Part shown: positions 63,957 to 64,000 of the stretch, in pieces
How the letters are laid out: each line of letters starts with the position of its first letter
Numbering within the stretch: position 1 is the first letter of the stretch
Assembly (NCBI GenBank): GCA_023213315.1
Contig: JAKCPI010004278.1
Span: forward strand, 1 to 64,000
DNA from: Euborellia annulipes
Taxonomy: Eukaryota > Arthropoda > Insecta > Dermaptera > Anisolabididae
DNA: 64,000 bases
Reading direction: 5' to 3'
Program-made: the position numbers and the translations under genes
The notes under the pieces: model-generated
What the model saw: only the letters and a program-made list of their open reading frames with translations
What the model was told of the DNA's origin: nothing
The model's database searches: none

Positions 63957-64000
63957 CAGTGGCGGTCCCAGGATTTGGTCAAGGGGGGGGCCCAAATTTT
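63957..64000. mobile_element. Left end of a hAT-type MITE, cut by window edge
   Basis: CAGTGGCGGTCCCAGG followed by a G run at 63986, the same opening as the other CAGTGGCG elements here. It interrupts the SINE at 63806. Confidence 0.45.

Larger units (their letters stand above)
57761..64000. other. Presumed long first intron of the plus-strand gene
   Basis: It contains SINEs (58801-59058, 63806-63956), a second tRNA-like SINE remnant (about 59480-59545), foldbacks with hammerhead motifs (60375-60545, 61721-61993, 63058-63120) and a hAT-type element (60799-61378). I found no exon I can support; a weak open stretch at 62590-62678 is listed as rejected. Confidence 0.45.

Overview
This is an AT-rich, intron-rich and repeat-dense piece of an animal nuclear genome. 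Six-cysteine chitin-binding (CBM14) modules, Tequila/neurotrypsin-like protease architecture and abundant Penelope, hAT and mariner remnants point to an arthropod. A crustacean is my guess, but nothing here proves it. All gene models are my own exon calls from domain matches, GT/AG borders and phase bookkeeping.

Layout. (1) 79-20919, plus strand: 22 exons of a very large secreted modular serine protease whose 5' end lies before the window. Its order is three CBM14 modules, a Thr-rich linker, SRCR, C-type lectin, kringle, LDLa, PAN/apple, LDLa, SRCR, LDLa, SRCR, a Ser/Thr-rich linker and trypsin. (2) 22811-30850, plus strand: a tandem, much shorter paralogue with signal peptide, two CBM14 modules and trypsin. 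Both proteases keep the catalytic triad, a trypsin-type S1 Asp and an R|IVG activation site. (3) 30851-38386: about 7.5 kb of intergenic repeats. (4) 38387-54874, minus strand: a complete 20-exon WDR35/IFT121 gene (intraflagellar transport complex A) encoding 1182 residues. (5) 54875-57627: a divergent promoter region. (6) 57628-57760: the likely first coding exon of an unidentified plus-strand gene whose long first intron seems to fill the rest of the window.

In both proteases the first CBM14 exon is out of frame by a small indel (2 nt and 1 nt) beside short A runs, while every other exon joins in phase. Either the assembly has homopolymer errors or these are real lesions.

Introns and spacers are packed with mobile DNA: many copies of a minimal hammerhead-ribozyme motif (CUGANGA, helix II, GAAACGUC), often as inverted pairs in Penelope-like foldbacks; a Penelope GIY-YIG endonuclease remnant; hAT elements with 8-bp target duplications, some nested; tRNA-derived SINEs; a mariner-type remnant; and a composite repeat carrying a hairpin and an RFX X-box-like palindrome.
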